DNA of 64,000 nt, from assembly GCA_956465555.1 (NCBI GenBank), contig OY101125.1, positions 1,242,501 to 1,306,500 of the forward strand, written 5' to 3'. The position numbers were made by a program, and so were the translations under genes. Below are positions 11,060 through 20,563 of this stretch, in pieces. Position 1 is the first letter of the stretch; every line of letters begins with the position of its first letter. The stretch is from Nitzschia sp. pyKryTriq1 (taxonomy: Eukaryota > Bacillariophyta > Bacillariophyceae > Bacillariales > Bacillariaceae). The notes beneath the pieces are model-generated. The model saw only the letters and a list, made by a program, of their open reading frames with translations. It ran no database searches and was not told the origin of the DNA.

Positions 11060-11900
11060 ATGTCTACCATCATCATGAATCTCAAATACTTTAATGGTGT
11101 AGGAAGGGCCGAACCCATTCGTATCTTGCTTCACGCAGCAGCCTCGAAGCAAAATAAGACCAACAAGTCTATCAAAGCGGTGGAATGGACTGACACTCGT
11201 ATTCCATTTACAGGATGGTCCGAAGAAAAGAAGCTTGCACCCCTCGGTCGTCTTCCCACCTTGTCGATCCTTGACGACAAGATGATGCCCAACAGCACTG
11301 GTGGTGGTAGCATCTCCCCCTTTTGCCAAACTACCGCTCTCATTCGCTTCATGGCCAAGAAAGTAGGATACTACCCTGCTGATATTATGGACGCGTTGAT
11401 TGTCGATGAAGCCTTGGAGACCATCAATGAGTTGATCGACCAAATTCCATTTGTTGGATTCAAGGATGAGGAAGACAAGAAGGCTCAACGCCAGGCCTTT
11501 CAAGCTGGAGCCTTGACCAATGTGGCTACCTTTCTGGAGTCTCGTATCCAGACGTTCGGAGCCGGAAAATATTTCGTCGCGTCCGGTTTTACCGCAGCGG
11601 ACAGTAAGTTGTCATGCTTCGTACGCACTATCAAATTAACAACCCACGATACCTCATCATGACCCGTTGTCGTTCGTTTCTTGTTAAATCCTTCTTCTTC
11701 GACCAGTCTATTTGTGGACATTGGTCCATTTTGTTTCCACTGGAGAGATGGATTACATTGACTTGACCTTCTTTGATGACACCGCCAAGTATCCTGGTAT
11801 TATCGCCGTTTCCAAGGGAATCGAGGCTGACAGCGTTGTCAAGGATTATCTCGACCACATTGACAAAGTAGCGGAGGCTGAGACCAAACAAAGTGCTTAG
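11060..11900 (+). CDS. soluble glutathione S-transferase (sigma/alpha-like), two exons
   Basis: Exons are 11060-11603 and 11707-11900; the 103-nt intron 11604-11706 has donor GTAAGT, acceptor CAG, phase 1. The join reads FTAAD-IYLWTLVHF and the protein is 245 aa. LKYFNGVGRAEPIRILLHAA at residues 8-27 is the N-terminal strand and helix of tyrosine-type GSTs, with the catalytic Tyr in KYF. APLGRLPTL carries the cis-proline, and CQTTALIRFMAK stands in the place of the glutathione-binding QS motif. FTAAD is the GST C-domain helix cap. It conjugates glutathione to electrophiles or reduces peroxides, and is cytosolic as read. It lies between the two SAM/glycine-zipper paralogues on the same strand. 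Confidence 0.88.
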
Positions 11901-12438
11901 AGAATCAACCAAACGACGTCCTTGTCACGTCTAGCGATGCATTCCAGACTCTTTTGTCTTCTTTCGCCTACCAGCGACAGATAGTTCCCGTACTAGCTTA
12001 CTACCCGTGTACCTTGATGTGTAGCGTAATATCGCAGGTCTATCTTCTTTTTTGCCATCGTCGCGAGAAGACGATGTATATTTTCGGAGGAACTATACTG
12101 TAACTACCGGTAATTTATCCGAAAGGCATACCGGTAGCCAATACATCATCATGCATGCGGGCATAATGGTACCAGGTACCGGTAGCTTCGTACGAATAGC
12201 GAACGACTTAACACGCACGATCGGTCACGCGGTACTTGTACGTACAGTACGCGTACGTCTCCGCGTATCGGTACCGTTATGTCGAAAGGGGAAGAAAATA
12301 AGATCCACTTTTTATTTTTGGGCTTCGCCGTCTCTCTCAATCTCTCATCGCTATTACTCTCGAAGAGAACACATACAACGCTTTTACGAACCGTTTGCAT
12401 CGTCAACACAACATCAACTCAATAGCAATACCGTAACC
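11901..12438. promoter_or_regulatory. intergenic upstream of SAM protein 2
   Basis: Contains ACCGGTA words at about 12107-12135 and GGTACCAGGTACCGGTAG at about 12168-12185. The tract around 12300-12335 resembles the 5' flank of SAM protein 1. A frame from 12052 runs in phase into the SAM gene but its content is unlike protein; the ACCATGG at 12437-12443 is the better start. Confidence 0.5.
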
Positions 12439-13053
12439 ATGGCACCAAAGGCCCCATCTGAATTTAGCGTGGAAGAAGTCTGCATGTGGGTGACCGCCAT
12501 TGGCCTGGGATCCAAAATCGATGAGTTCAAAGAGAACGCCATTGACGGCGGCATGCTGGTGACGCTTGAAGACGGAGACCTCCAAGGAGATTTGGGATTG
12601 TCCAACTTGCAGATTCGAAAGTTTCGCCAGTCTCTTGACTTTTCATCCAGTTTGGCTGCCACTGGAGGTGGTGGCGGCGGTCCCGACCTATCTGCCCGTG
12701 TCGCCGCCTTGGAGCAAGAAAATTCCCAACTGCGAGCGAAGAATGCAGACTTGCAAGCGATCATTGACAGTTTGCAACAAGGTCAACCGCAACAATATAA
12801 GGCACCAGCTCCCGCACCAGCTTACGCACCAGCTCCCGCACCAGCTCCACAGAAGCAGAAGCCTCCACCGGGTCATCCCGTCGTGAAAGGTGCTGCGACA
12901 GGTGCCGCTCGTGGCGCCGTGATTGGTGCCATCGGTGGAGCTATCGCGGGCGATCCTGCGAAAGGTGCCAAGATGGGAGCTGCCATGGGAGCAGCAGGTG
13001 GTGGTATGGGTGGACTTGCCGCACGGCGTCACGCCCGTCGCGGTGCCTGGTAG
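12439..13053 (+). CDS. SAM-domain / coiled-coil / glycine-zipper protein, paralogue 2
   Basis: 204 aa from the ATG at 12439 (CCATGGCACC). The SAM domain at 9-70 differs from paralogue 1 by only a dozen or so residues. The coiled coil (ARVAALEQENSQLR, 87-114) and glycine-zipper end (150-192, GAKMGAAMGAAGGGMGG then RRHARRGAW) are also shared. The linker is a PAPAPAYAPAPAPAP stretch instead of QQPPPQQY repeats. Paralogues on the same strand about 2 kb apart with a GST between them suggest a local duplication. Function is not known; the scaffold reading is inference. Confidence 0.85.
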   Translation: MAPKAPSEFSVEEVCMWVTAIGLGSKIDEFKENAIDGGMLVTLEDGDLQGDLGLSNLQIRKFRQSLDFSSSLAATGGGGGGPDLSARVAALEQENSQLRAKNADLQAIIDSLQQGQPQQYKAPAPAPAYAPAPAPAPQKQKPPPGHPVVKGAATGAARGAVIGAIGGAIAGDPAKGAKMGAAMGAAGGGMGGLAARRHARRGAW

Positions 13054-13260
13054 AAGGAAGATAGCATGTCATTATTTGCGATGATGATTCATTCTTGCAT
13101 CAATCCTGATCCTGCACTAGACCCCCCCCATCATGCTGGAAAGTTTTTATTCTCTACTTCAATACAGTTATCCTAACATATGATCTCTAATGACTAGTCT
13201 AGACTATTAGCTATTTTGGAAGACGCTGCGGCCTGCGGTGGTTTGGCTAATGACTTCCTG

Positions 13261-14388
13261 TTACATTCGAAGAATCCGTCCTTGGAGATAGAGGACATTC
13301 GACAACCCACCACCAGCGCTATACATGCGAGCCATAATTTGTAGGAATCCACTCGTCTGGCAGAGCGAGCCCATCTGGGTCACAATTCCGTCGGGATCGT
13401 ACCCCCCGCCGAGCTTGTTTGGTAGACCGGCCCAGGACAAAAACATGGAGGCGGGTTGTTGCGAGCTGACCCAGCAGGCAATACTATCATCGATATCGTT
13501 GTTGTTTGCTTGTTCCCCCGTTAGATCATCATGATCATCATGATCATCATCTTCCATGACAACAAATTTGCTCCATTTTGCCCTTTGAAGATTCCAAGGC
13601 TGCCCTGCTGAGGGCATCGAGCATTGGATTGCCGACAAGACTTTAATCGAAAGAGTATCACAGGGATTTCCATCATCGTACCAATGAACTGCTGATGTTG
13701 CTGGAACAGATGATGATGATGATGATTCTTCGGCACCTCCAAATAATGTTTTGCGAAGATAAATCGGATCTTCTGCCGAGGATGATCCCGACGACGATGA
13801 TGTCAGCAATAGTCGACTCTTTTTGTTCCCAAACATTAGATTGGCAACCTGAAAATCTGATAATGACGATGAGGATGATTCTTTCTTGTCAGTTGAATCA
13901 TCATAAATGGACGTCGGCCCAAAGGAATAGGAACCCGAATCGAAAAAGACAAATCCATCATTGGCTCGATTGAGGTAGAGTCCATCAGCATTATTGTTGT
14001 TTTCTTCATTATTGTTGTTGCTGCTCCTGCTGTCGTCTACCGTTACCAATGCACGCTCTCGAATTCCCTGCACGGCGCCTCCACAGCTTCTCATGACTTC
14101 TTCAACGGGAGCTACTAGTACTTTTGGTTCTTTCGTGGCGGCAGTCCACGAGCAAACCAACTGCTCGGCAAAGACATCGAATCGAGGAGCGGCACATGGG
14201 ATAAACGAGGAGCATGGTACCCCGGTGGTAGTAGAAGAGAACACGGCACGACGTTGACTTGGATCACGACTGCTGGCAGCAGCAGTAGCAGTAGCAGCAG
14301 CAGCAGTGGCCGATGATCGGGTGATGGTGGACAGGAGAAGCGGTGTAGCCCACACGATCTTTCGGATGACTGCTGACGATGGCGACAT
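13261..14388 (-). CDS. hypothetical protein with N-terminal hydrophobic leader
   Basis: The frame is open from 14580, but the upstream codons translate ACCGGTACC repeats (VPGTGTVP). The Met at 14388 (MSPSSAVIRKIVW) starts a plausible leader: basic start, then ATPLLLSTI and an Ala/Thr-rich stretch. From there the protein is 375 aa. The rest is Ser/Asp-rich with blocks that look folded: RFDVFAEQLVCSWT, GFVFFDSGSYSFGP and FLSWAGLPNKLGGGYDPDG near the C-terminus. I do not recognise the family. The leader suggests secretion or organelle import, by inference only. Confidence 0.6.
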   Translation of the reverse strand: MSPSSAVIRKIVWATPLLLSTITRSSATAAAATATAAASSRDPSQRRAVFSSTTTGVPCSSFIPCAAPRFDVFAEQLVCSWTAATKEPKVLVAPVEEVMRSCGGAVQGIRERALVTVDDSRSSNNNNEENNNNADGLYLNRANDGFVFFDSGSYSFGPTSIYDDSTDKKESSSSSLSDFQVANLMFGNKKSRLLLTSSSSGSSSAEDPIYLRKTLFGGAEESSSSSSVPATSAVHWYDDGNPCDTLSIKVLSAIQCSMPSAGQPWNLQRAKWSKFVVMEDDDHDDHDDLTGEQANNNDIDDSIACWVSSQQPASMFLSWAGLPNKLGGGYDPDGIVTQMGSLCQTSGFLQIMARMYSAGGGLSNVLYLQGRILRM

Positions 14389-14984
14389 CTTATTGTTGAG
14401 ACTATTTCCCCCGAAACATCTGCACCTGAGAAGGCGTCTTTCGAATTCTTGGCACCTTGGGAGGCTTTGCTGGAATACAAGCAACCCCTGCTGCTCGTCG
14501 TTTGGGTCTAGTTGAGGCGAAGAACCCACCCCAGTGGAGACAGTCACTATCGGTACCGTACCGGTACCTGGTACCGACACTGGAGGACTGCCAGAACGAT
14601 TTGTGGAATTGGTGGCTCGTTGCTACTCGTACTGTACCGGTAGTCTGTCTGCGCTTCCGTCCAGCATCAGGCGTTCACAAGGGAGTATGTACGTAATTTA
14701 TTTGCCGCGGAATTGGCGCGAAGATTTCGGAGGGGGTCTGGCCGGATGATGGGAAGAAAAGGTGGCAACAGGTCACGCGCAGTAATAGGATTTGAACTTT
14801 GAACTAAGAAACCGGTATCTACGAGTACTATTACCGGCACCGGTAGACTTATCAAGTGCGTACTAGTAATACCAAATTGTGCAACAAGGAATTAAAAGGT
14901 TGCACTCATATCTAGCTGCTCTACTGGTACAATAAAGTACTCGTCGTCCAGAGCGGATACATCGATTTCTACATCCTACTACTA
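14389..14984. other. intergenic with GGTACCGGTA cluster
   Basis: It includes the promoter of the hypothetical protein at its left end and the 3' flank of the minus-strand surface protein at its right end. A dense run of GGTACC/CCGGTA words lies at about 14550-14578, and single words recur near 14636, 14810 and 14835. Confidence 0.5.
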
Positions 14985-17045
14985 CTAGGCTTCTTCTTCG
15001 TCATCGTCATCGTTGCCGTTGCCAGGACTATAATTGTTGATGTTGTTCGTGGTGCCACCGCCGCTCTCGCGATGCGGGGAGTCCAATGGTCTCTCCTGAT
15101 CTTCTTCCAATGGTTTCGGGGCTGCTATATCCCTCGTCACACCTCCTCCTTCTAGCTGAGGAGATCTTCGGGCGTGCAACTTATACAGGCCCACGCAACA
15201 GCAAAGAGCCACAAAGGCTCCACCGATCGACAACCCAATGATGGCACCTTGGGACACATTCGAAGAAGGCGGTTCCGTACAATCGCCACTGATGGTACTC
15301 CAAATAGTATAGGAATCACGCCACGAGTAATAATCGTTGTGGTACTCTATTCGGTAGTCTTCCCTGCTGCTGACAGAGATAGAATATTGAGCAATGGCAC
15401 CACTGTTCACACCGAATACATCCACGCCCACTGCCGTACAAGAGCCGTCGTCGGAAAACGACTGGAAGCACACAAAGTACCGATGGGTCTCGTCGGGCAG
15501 AACATTACCACGGTACGAAGCCACGGGACTGCTCGCGAAATCGTCGTCCATGTGGTGATTGTACAGCCCCCAATGGACATTAGAGGGATACCAATTGGTG
15601 CTTGGAGGACCAGTGACAAGGTCTACTTGAAGGAGGTCTCCAAAGGCACAGACTTCAAAGGCGTTGCACTCCTCGCCGCCAAGGAACTGGGTGTGCTCGA
15701 ATCGGTGCTCTGCTGCCCCATAGACGATGCCGTCCATAACAAGCCGGTAGGAATCGAGCCAGTAATAATCGCTTTCGTAGTAGGCGCCGATTGGATAAGT
15801 CTCGTTGTCATAGCTGGTATTGATGTATAGATCGAACCGGACGCACGAATCGTTCCTTGGGACGCACACTCGTTGGTACTTGATGGGACGATCCCCATAC
15901 TGGATGACGCCCGTACCAAGATTTCCCTGCTCAGTCAGCGGTACTTCTCCTCCGCTGTCGTTGCCTACAGTCACAGAGGTCAGGGACCAAGTCAGCTCGG
16001 GATAGTCTTCCATATAAATCTCATTTCGAAAGATGAACATCTCCAATAATCGAACTTCCGACTCATCGTCCTCGCCCTCCTTTGCACAAGGAGACGACCA
16101 CGATGGACAGGAAGAGGAGGAGTTTCCTCCATCCGCTCTCAACAACGGGATCGCTCCAATTTGAACGTGATTCAAAGATGGCAATTGCTTTCCGTCAAGC
16201 GTCACGTTCAGTGTACTCGCAATAACGTCAACATAGACTTGAGGATCTGCTTCACCCGCCAAAAGTCCGAAGCAACCATCTTTTGGAAGACATATCCTCT
16301 CGTGATAATATTGGACCTCCGACCAGTAGCACCGAGAGTCACTGTAAATCATATTGCTTGGGGGGCAGCCATAGAATAGTTCTCCAGTCGCATAGTCCAA
16401 TATTTGCCAATCGTAGCTGACGATTCCAACGAGTACGGTTTCCAACTCTAGCAGGACTTCGTCATCGGGATCGCAGACCACAGTACAATTCGTTCCGAGC
16501 TCGGCCACGAGCTGCACACCATCCTGAGTGTACGGAAAGGGACCTTTGATATCCGAAACAATCTGGCCGTTGTAAATGAGAGTGACTTCTTGAGGCGAAA
16601 AGTTGTAGCGCGTTTTCTCCACGCTATAGTCGAGGTAAGGCAAACTCGCATAGATACCAATACTCGCCGTCAAGCACTGATCCTCTGGAACGCACATGGA
16701 TACCCCACTTTGCATCCCATTATTCTTGTCTGGCGGAATAATTGTTTGGTAGAAGCTGAAGCTTTCCCGCATTTCTTCGTCGGTCTCGGGGCTTTCCAAA
16801 CCCAGGGCTGAGAGAGGGCCTAGAACGACAATATTCATGTCAACAAATCCTTCCATGGGTTCGTGTGTATTTCGAATCTCCAGGAGCACTTCGCCCTCTT
16901 GGCACTGCCCGAGTGCTGTCGGCGCTGTTGTTTGCGCCAACGTGACGACTGCCTGTTCCATGAAAAGAAGAGCAGCCGAAAGTAGAATCCATTCAAGACA
17001 AGGTACTGACGAGCGCCCCACATTGTGGAAGGAGGCAATCATCAT
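14985..17045 (-). CDS. type I membrane protein with four Cys-rich ectodomain modules (left arm)
   Basis: 686 aa, single exon. Residues 1-38 are a signal peptide (hydrophobic WILLSAALLFMEQAVV). The ectodomain appears to be four diverged modules of about 120-150 residues. Each opens with Cys near a short acidic LLE strand, has a Trp/Tyr-rich middle, and a Cys-Val/Leu-Pro-x(3)-Cys signature (CVPEDQC, CLPKDGC, CVPRNDSC, and a degenerate fourth). Several N-glycosylation sequons are present (NCT, NVT, NDS, NTS, NET). One transmembrane helix (GAIIGLSIGGAFVALCCCVG) precedes a Pro/Asp/Glu-rich tail of about 70 residues ending in DDDDEEEA. I know no named family. A cell-surface receptor or adhesion role is inference. 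Its near copy lies head-to-head at 17895-20066. Confidence 0.8.
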   Translation of the reverse strand: MMIASFHNVGRSSVPCLEWILLSAALLFMEQAVVTLAQTTAPTALGQCQEGEVLLEIRNTHEPMEGFVDMNIVVLGPLSALGLESPETDEEMRESFSFYQTIIPPDKNNGMQSGVSMCVPEDQCLTASIGIYASLPYLDYSVEKTRYNFSPQEVTLIYNGQIVSDIKGPFPYTQDGVQLVAELGTNCTVVCDPDDEVLLELETVLVGIVSYDWQILDYATGELFYGCPPSNMIYSDSRCYWSEVQYYHERICLPKDGCFGLLAGEADPQVYVDVIASTLNVTLDGKQLPSLNHVQIGAIPLLRADGGNSSSSCPSWSSPCAKEGEDDESEVRLLEMFIFRNEIYMEDYPELTWSLTSVTVGNDSGGEVPLTEQGNLGTGVIQYGDRPIKYQRVCVPRNDSCVRFDLYINTSYDNETYPIGAYYESDYYWLDSYRLVMDGIVYGAAEHRFEHTQFLGGEECNAFEVCAFGDLLQVDLVTGPPSTNWYPSNVHWGLYNHHMDDDFASSPVASYRGNVLPDETHRYFVCFQSFSDDGSCTAVGVDVFGVNSGAIAQYSISVSSREDYRIEYHNDYYSWRDSYTIWSTISGDCTEPPSSNVSQGAIIGLSIGGAFVALCCCVGLYKLHARRSPQLEGGGVTRDIAAPKPLEEDQERPLDSPHRESGGGTTNNINNYSPGNGNDDDDEEEA

Positions 17046-17894
17046 GCCACAGAACAGTCAGTGTTAATTCGAGTCGATGATAGCAGCTCTTCAGATGGAC
17101 GATTTTCCTTCTGTTTACTGTATTGCACTTCTAATGAACTGTACCTGGTACCGGTATCGATTTGTTATGGTGAAAGCACCTATACCGGTACAGTAGACAC
17201 CGATCGACCATCGCATCTCATGCCTCTACCGGTAAAAACTACCAGCTCTTACTCAACACTCTCTACTCGCTACTCTCTACAGTAGAGTAGGTACGATAGT
17301 CACATACTGTCTACTACATACTTCCTGTAGTCTATGTACTTGTATTAATCACCAACACGAGAGACGAGAGGCGGAAGGTGGGGTGGTGCGACTAGCTATC
17401 AGAGAACATCGAGCCTATTATGTATGATGTTGTACCGGTGCAACGGTACCAGGTGCTGGTAGTCCTACCACAGGTACTGCACCATACTCGTACGGTCGGT
17501 ACGAGGTACGATTATTGCGGGGCATGGGGGGCGCGTCGTGGGGGGTGTCTGTACGTGGTATGATTCTGTACGGTATGTAGCAAGTATTCGTAGTCGCACA
17601 CCACTCTTTCGCATTCTACACGTATACAAGTCTACTGTATGTAATATGTAACGCAGTACCGATACCGTACAGAAACCCTGTACCAGGGTACCTTGTATCG
17701 GTACCACACATGTCGCCACCTTCCGCCTCTCGTGTCGCGATAATGATGCGCTATGATCGATGAGAGGGACAGAAGATAACAAATCGATACAGTTCATTAT
17801 AGACATTAGAAATGCAATACAGTAGACAGCAGGAAAATCGTCCATCTGAAGAGCTGCTATCATCGACTCGAATTAACACTGACTGTTCTGTGGC
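17046..17894. promoter_or_regulatory. shared bidirectional promoter region of the surface-protein pair
   Basis: 849 bases lie between the two divergent ATGs; the proximal parts of each side are inverted copies. The left arm carries an extra 13 bases (CCTGGTACCGGTA, 17144-17156) absent from the matching place in the right arm. More GGTACC words lie at about 17183, 17436-17460 and 17663-17705. Confidence 0.7.
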
Positions 17895-20066
17895 ATGATG
17901 ATTGCCTCCTTCCACAATGTGGGGCGCTCGTCAGTACCTTGTCTTGAATGGATTCTACTTTCGGCTGCTCTTCTTTTCATGGAACAGGCAGTCGTCACGT
18001 TGGCGCAAACAACAGCGCCGACAGCACTCGGGCAGTGCCAAGAGGGCGAAGTGCTCCTGGAGATTCGAAATACACACGAACCCATGGAAGGCTTTGTTGA
18101 CATGAATATTGACGTTCAAGGCCCTCGCTCAGCCCTGGGTTTGGAAAGTACCGACACCGACGAAGAAATGCGGGAAAGCTTCGGGTACTACGAAACAATT
18201 TTTCCTCCACTCACTGAACGAAATAGTGTCACCATGTGCGTTCCAGAGGATCAGTGCTTGACGGCGAGTGTTGGTATCTATGCGAGTTTGCCTTTCCGCG
18301 ATTATAACGTGGAGGAAACGCGCTATAACTTTTCGCCGCAAGAAGTCACTTTCATTTACAACGGCCAGATTGTTTCGGATATCAAAGGTCCCTTTCCATA
18401 CAGTCTGGATGGTGTGCAGCTTGTGGCCGAGCTCGGAACGAATTGTACTGTAGTCTGTGATCCCGAGGACGAAGTCTTGTTAGAGTTAGAAGCCGTACTC
18501 GTGGGAATCGCCAGCTACGACTGGCAAATATTGGACTATGCGACTGGAGAGTTATTCTATGGCTGCCCCCCAAGCAATATGAGTTATAGTGACTCTCGGT
18601 GCTACTGGTCGGATGGCCAATATTACCACGAGAGGATTTGTCTCCCAAAAGATGGTTGCTTCGCACTTTTGGCGGGTGAAGCATATGCTTATGTCTCTGT
18701 TGACGTTATTGCGAGTACACTGAACGTGACGCTTGACGGAAAGCAGGTGCCATCGTTGGATCACATTCAAATTGGAGCGATCCCGTTGTTGAGAGCGGAT
18801 GGAGGAAACTCCTCCTCTTCCTGTCCATCGTGGTCGTCTCCTTGTGCAAAGGAGGGCGAGGACGATGGCTCGGAATTTCGATTATTGGAGATGTTCATCT
18901 TTCGAAATGAGGTTTATATGGAAGACTATCCCGAGATGACTTGGTCCCTGACCTCTGTGACTGTAGGCAACGACAGCGGAGGAGAAGTGCCGCTGACTGA
19001 GCAGGGAAATCTTGGTACGGGCGTCATCCAGTATGGGGATCGTCCCATCAAGTACCAACGAGTGTGCGTCCCAAGGAACGATTCGTGCGTTCGGTTCGAT
19101 CTGACGGTACCTCCTACGGATACGGTATTCTTGAATACCACCTATGACAACGAGACTTATACGATCTCCAGCTACTACGAAAGCGATTTCTACCGGCTTG
19201 TTATGGATGGTATTGTCTATGGGGCAGAGGAGTACCAATTGGGGTGGTACGGTTATACCACGCCAGTGTTTGAGTACACGCAGTTCCTTGGCGAGTGTAA
19301 CGTCTCTCAAATCTGTTCCTTTGGAGACCTCCTCCTACAAGTAGACCTTGTCACTGGTCCTCCAAGCCCCTATTGGTATTCCTCTGATGTCCACTGGGGG
19401 CTGTACAATCACTACGATTTTGCGAGCGGTCCCTTTGCTTCATACCGTGGTACAAGTAATAATGTTCTGCCCGACGAGACCCGTAGGTACTTTGTGTGCT
19501 TCCAGTCGTTTTCTGACGACGGCTCTTGTACGGCAGTGGGCGTGGATGTATTCGGTGTGAACAGTGGTGCCATTGCTCAATATTCCATCTCTGTCAGCGG
19601 CACGGAATATCTCGGGCGAGAGTATCCTACAGGTAACGATTATTACACATGGCGTGGCTCCTATGTTTGGACCACCATCAGTGGCGATTGTTCGGAACCG
19701 CCAGTGTCCCAAGGTGCCATCATTGGGTTGTCGATCGGTGGAGCCTTTGTGGCTTTTTGCTGTGGCGTGGGCCTGTATAATTTGCACACCCGAAGATCGC
19801 ACCCAGAAGGAGGAGGGGGAACATCCCCAGCAGCACCCAGGGAGGCAGCACCAACAAGGGTCACGACTAGTCAGACTAGTGCCCATAGGGGAGAAGCTAT
19901 TGCCATTCCAGTAGTGAGAAGGGATGTTTCAGTGCCGAAACCATTGGAAGAAGATCAGGAGAGACCATTGGACTCCCCGGGTCTTGAGAGCGGCGGTGGC
20001 ACCACGAACAACAACAATCGTCCTCTCACCGGCAACGGGGAGTACGACGACGAAGAAGAAGCCTAG
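17895..20066 (+). CDS. type I membrane protein with four Cys-rich ectodomain modules (right arm)
   Basis: 723 aa, single exon; the N-terminal ~100 residues are almost identical to the left-arm copy. Same plan: signal peptide, four Cys modules (CVPEDQC, CLPKDGC, CVPRNDSC, then CFQSFSDDGSC), transmembrane helix (GAIIGLSIGGAFVAFCCGVG) and cytoplasmic tail ending DDEEEA. Differences cluster in the third and fourth modules, including an inserted TVPPTDTVF stretch. The tail has about 35 extra residues (PAAPREAAPTRVTTSQTS onwards). The core TM and the final EPLEEDQERPLDSP-like tail motif are conserved in both, which suggests both copies are in use. Confidence 0.8.
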   Translation: MMIASFHNVGRSSVPCLEWILLSAALLFMEQAVVTLAQTTAPTALGQCQEGEVLLEIRNTHEPMEGFVDMNIDVQGPRSALGLESTDTDEEMRESFGYYETIFPPLTERNSVTMCVPEDQCLTASVGIYASLPFRDYNVEETRYNFSPQEVTFIYNGQIVSDIKGPFPYSLDGVQLVAELGTNCTVVCDPEDEVLLELEAVLVGIASYDWQILDYATGELFYGCPPSNMSYSDSRCYWSDGQYYHERICLPKDGCFALLAGEAYAYVSVDVIASTLNVTLDGKQVPSLDHIQIGAIPLLRADGGNSSSSCPSWSSPCAKEGEDDGSEFRLLEMFIFRNEVYMEDYPEMTWSLTSVTVGNDSGGEVPLTEQGNLGTGVIQYGDRPIKYQRVCVPRNDSCVRFDLTVPPTDTVFLNTTYDNETYTISSYYESDFYRLVMDGIVYGAEEYQLGWYGYTTPVFEYTQFLGECNVSQICSFGDLLLQVDLVTGPPSPYWYSSDVHWGLYNHYDFASGPFASYRGTSNNVLPDETRRYFVCFQSFSDDGSCTAVGVDVFGVNSGAIAQYSISVSGTEYLGREYPTGNDYYTWRGSYVWTTISGDCSEPPVSQGAIIGLSIGGAFVAFCCGVGLYNLHTRRSHPEGGGGTSPAAPREAAPTRVTTSQTSAHRGEAIAIPVVRRDVSVPKPLEEDQERPLDSPGLESGGGTTNNNNRPLTGNGEYDDEEEA

Positions 20067-20563
20067 TAGAGAGACGATAAAATTCCTTGTTTTTGTTTTA
20101 TGTTTCCGATGCATAGGCTCTCTACGAGTACTCGATTGTGGAACAGCTGCTTATGAGTACGACCTTTAATCCATTCGCTGTAATAATATGGTCAACTAGT
20201 AGTAGTACGAACAGCTAATAGAGACTACTGTAGATATTTTTACCGATTTTGCAAGAAGTTCAAATGCAATTCCCTACAGTATGAGCCGGGTATTTCCCCT
20301 GCTGTTGGTTCAGATGCTTTGCCGACCGAATGAGTCGATCACAGCTCATATCCATACTACTGTAGCCCGAAGCCCGCGCGCCCCCCTCATTATCGCACTC
20401 ATCAGCGCGTGAGATAACCCCGCATAAATAGCACTGCATGGCGCGTAGCACGAAAATCACAGCAAAGAGCAAAGACATAATAGCAAAACACGAGGAGACA
20501 ATCTCACAATCAAAACATCCACCATGATGGCGTCTTTGCTGATAAGCATCACCCACTAAACAA
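20067..20563. other. intergenic, surface protein to RIC1
   Basis: About 500 bases between two plus-strand genes; it holds the RIC1 promoter. The minus-strand frame crossing the RIC1 start shows no protein-like features. Nothing specific seen. Confidence 0.4.

Larger units (their letters stand above)
14985..20066. repeat. head-to-head inverted duplication of the surface-protein gene
   Basis: The two arms (about 14985-17140 and 17770-20066) are inverted copies that match through the coding region and about 100 bases upstream of each ATG. A further short inverted match is visible at 17357-17378 versus 17708-17735 (the GAGAGGCGGAAGGTGG word and its complement). Outside the two stop codons the sequences diverge almost at once, so the duplication ends at the coding ends. 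The centre (about 17390-17700) is unique. Confidence 0.9.

Noticed and set aside
12052-12438. N-terminal extension of SAM protein 2
   Set aside because: In phase but the translation has no resemblance to paralogue 1, whose start aligns with ATG 12439 in a strong context.
14735-14830. Possible tRNA-like B-box word (AGGATTTGAACTTT)
   Set aside because: The T-arm stem does not pair and no matching acceptor or anticodon arm is found. I recognised no tRNA or rRNA gene anywhere in the window.
15174-15830. 218-codon plus-strand frame inside the left surface-protein gene
   Set aside because: The equivalent antisense frame in the right arm is disrupted, while the membrane-protein frame is kept in both.
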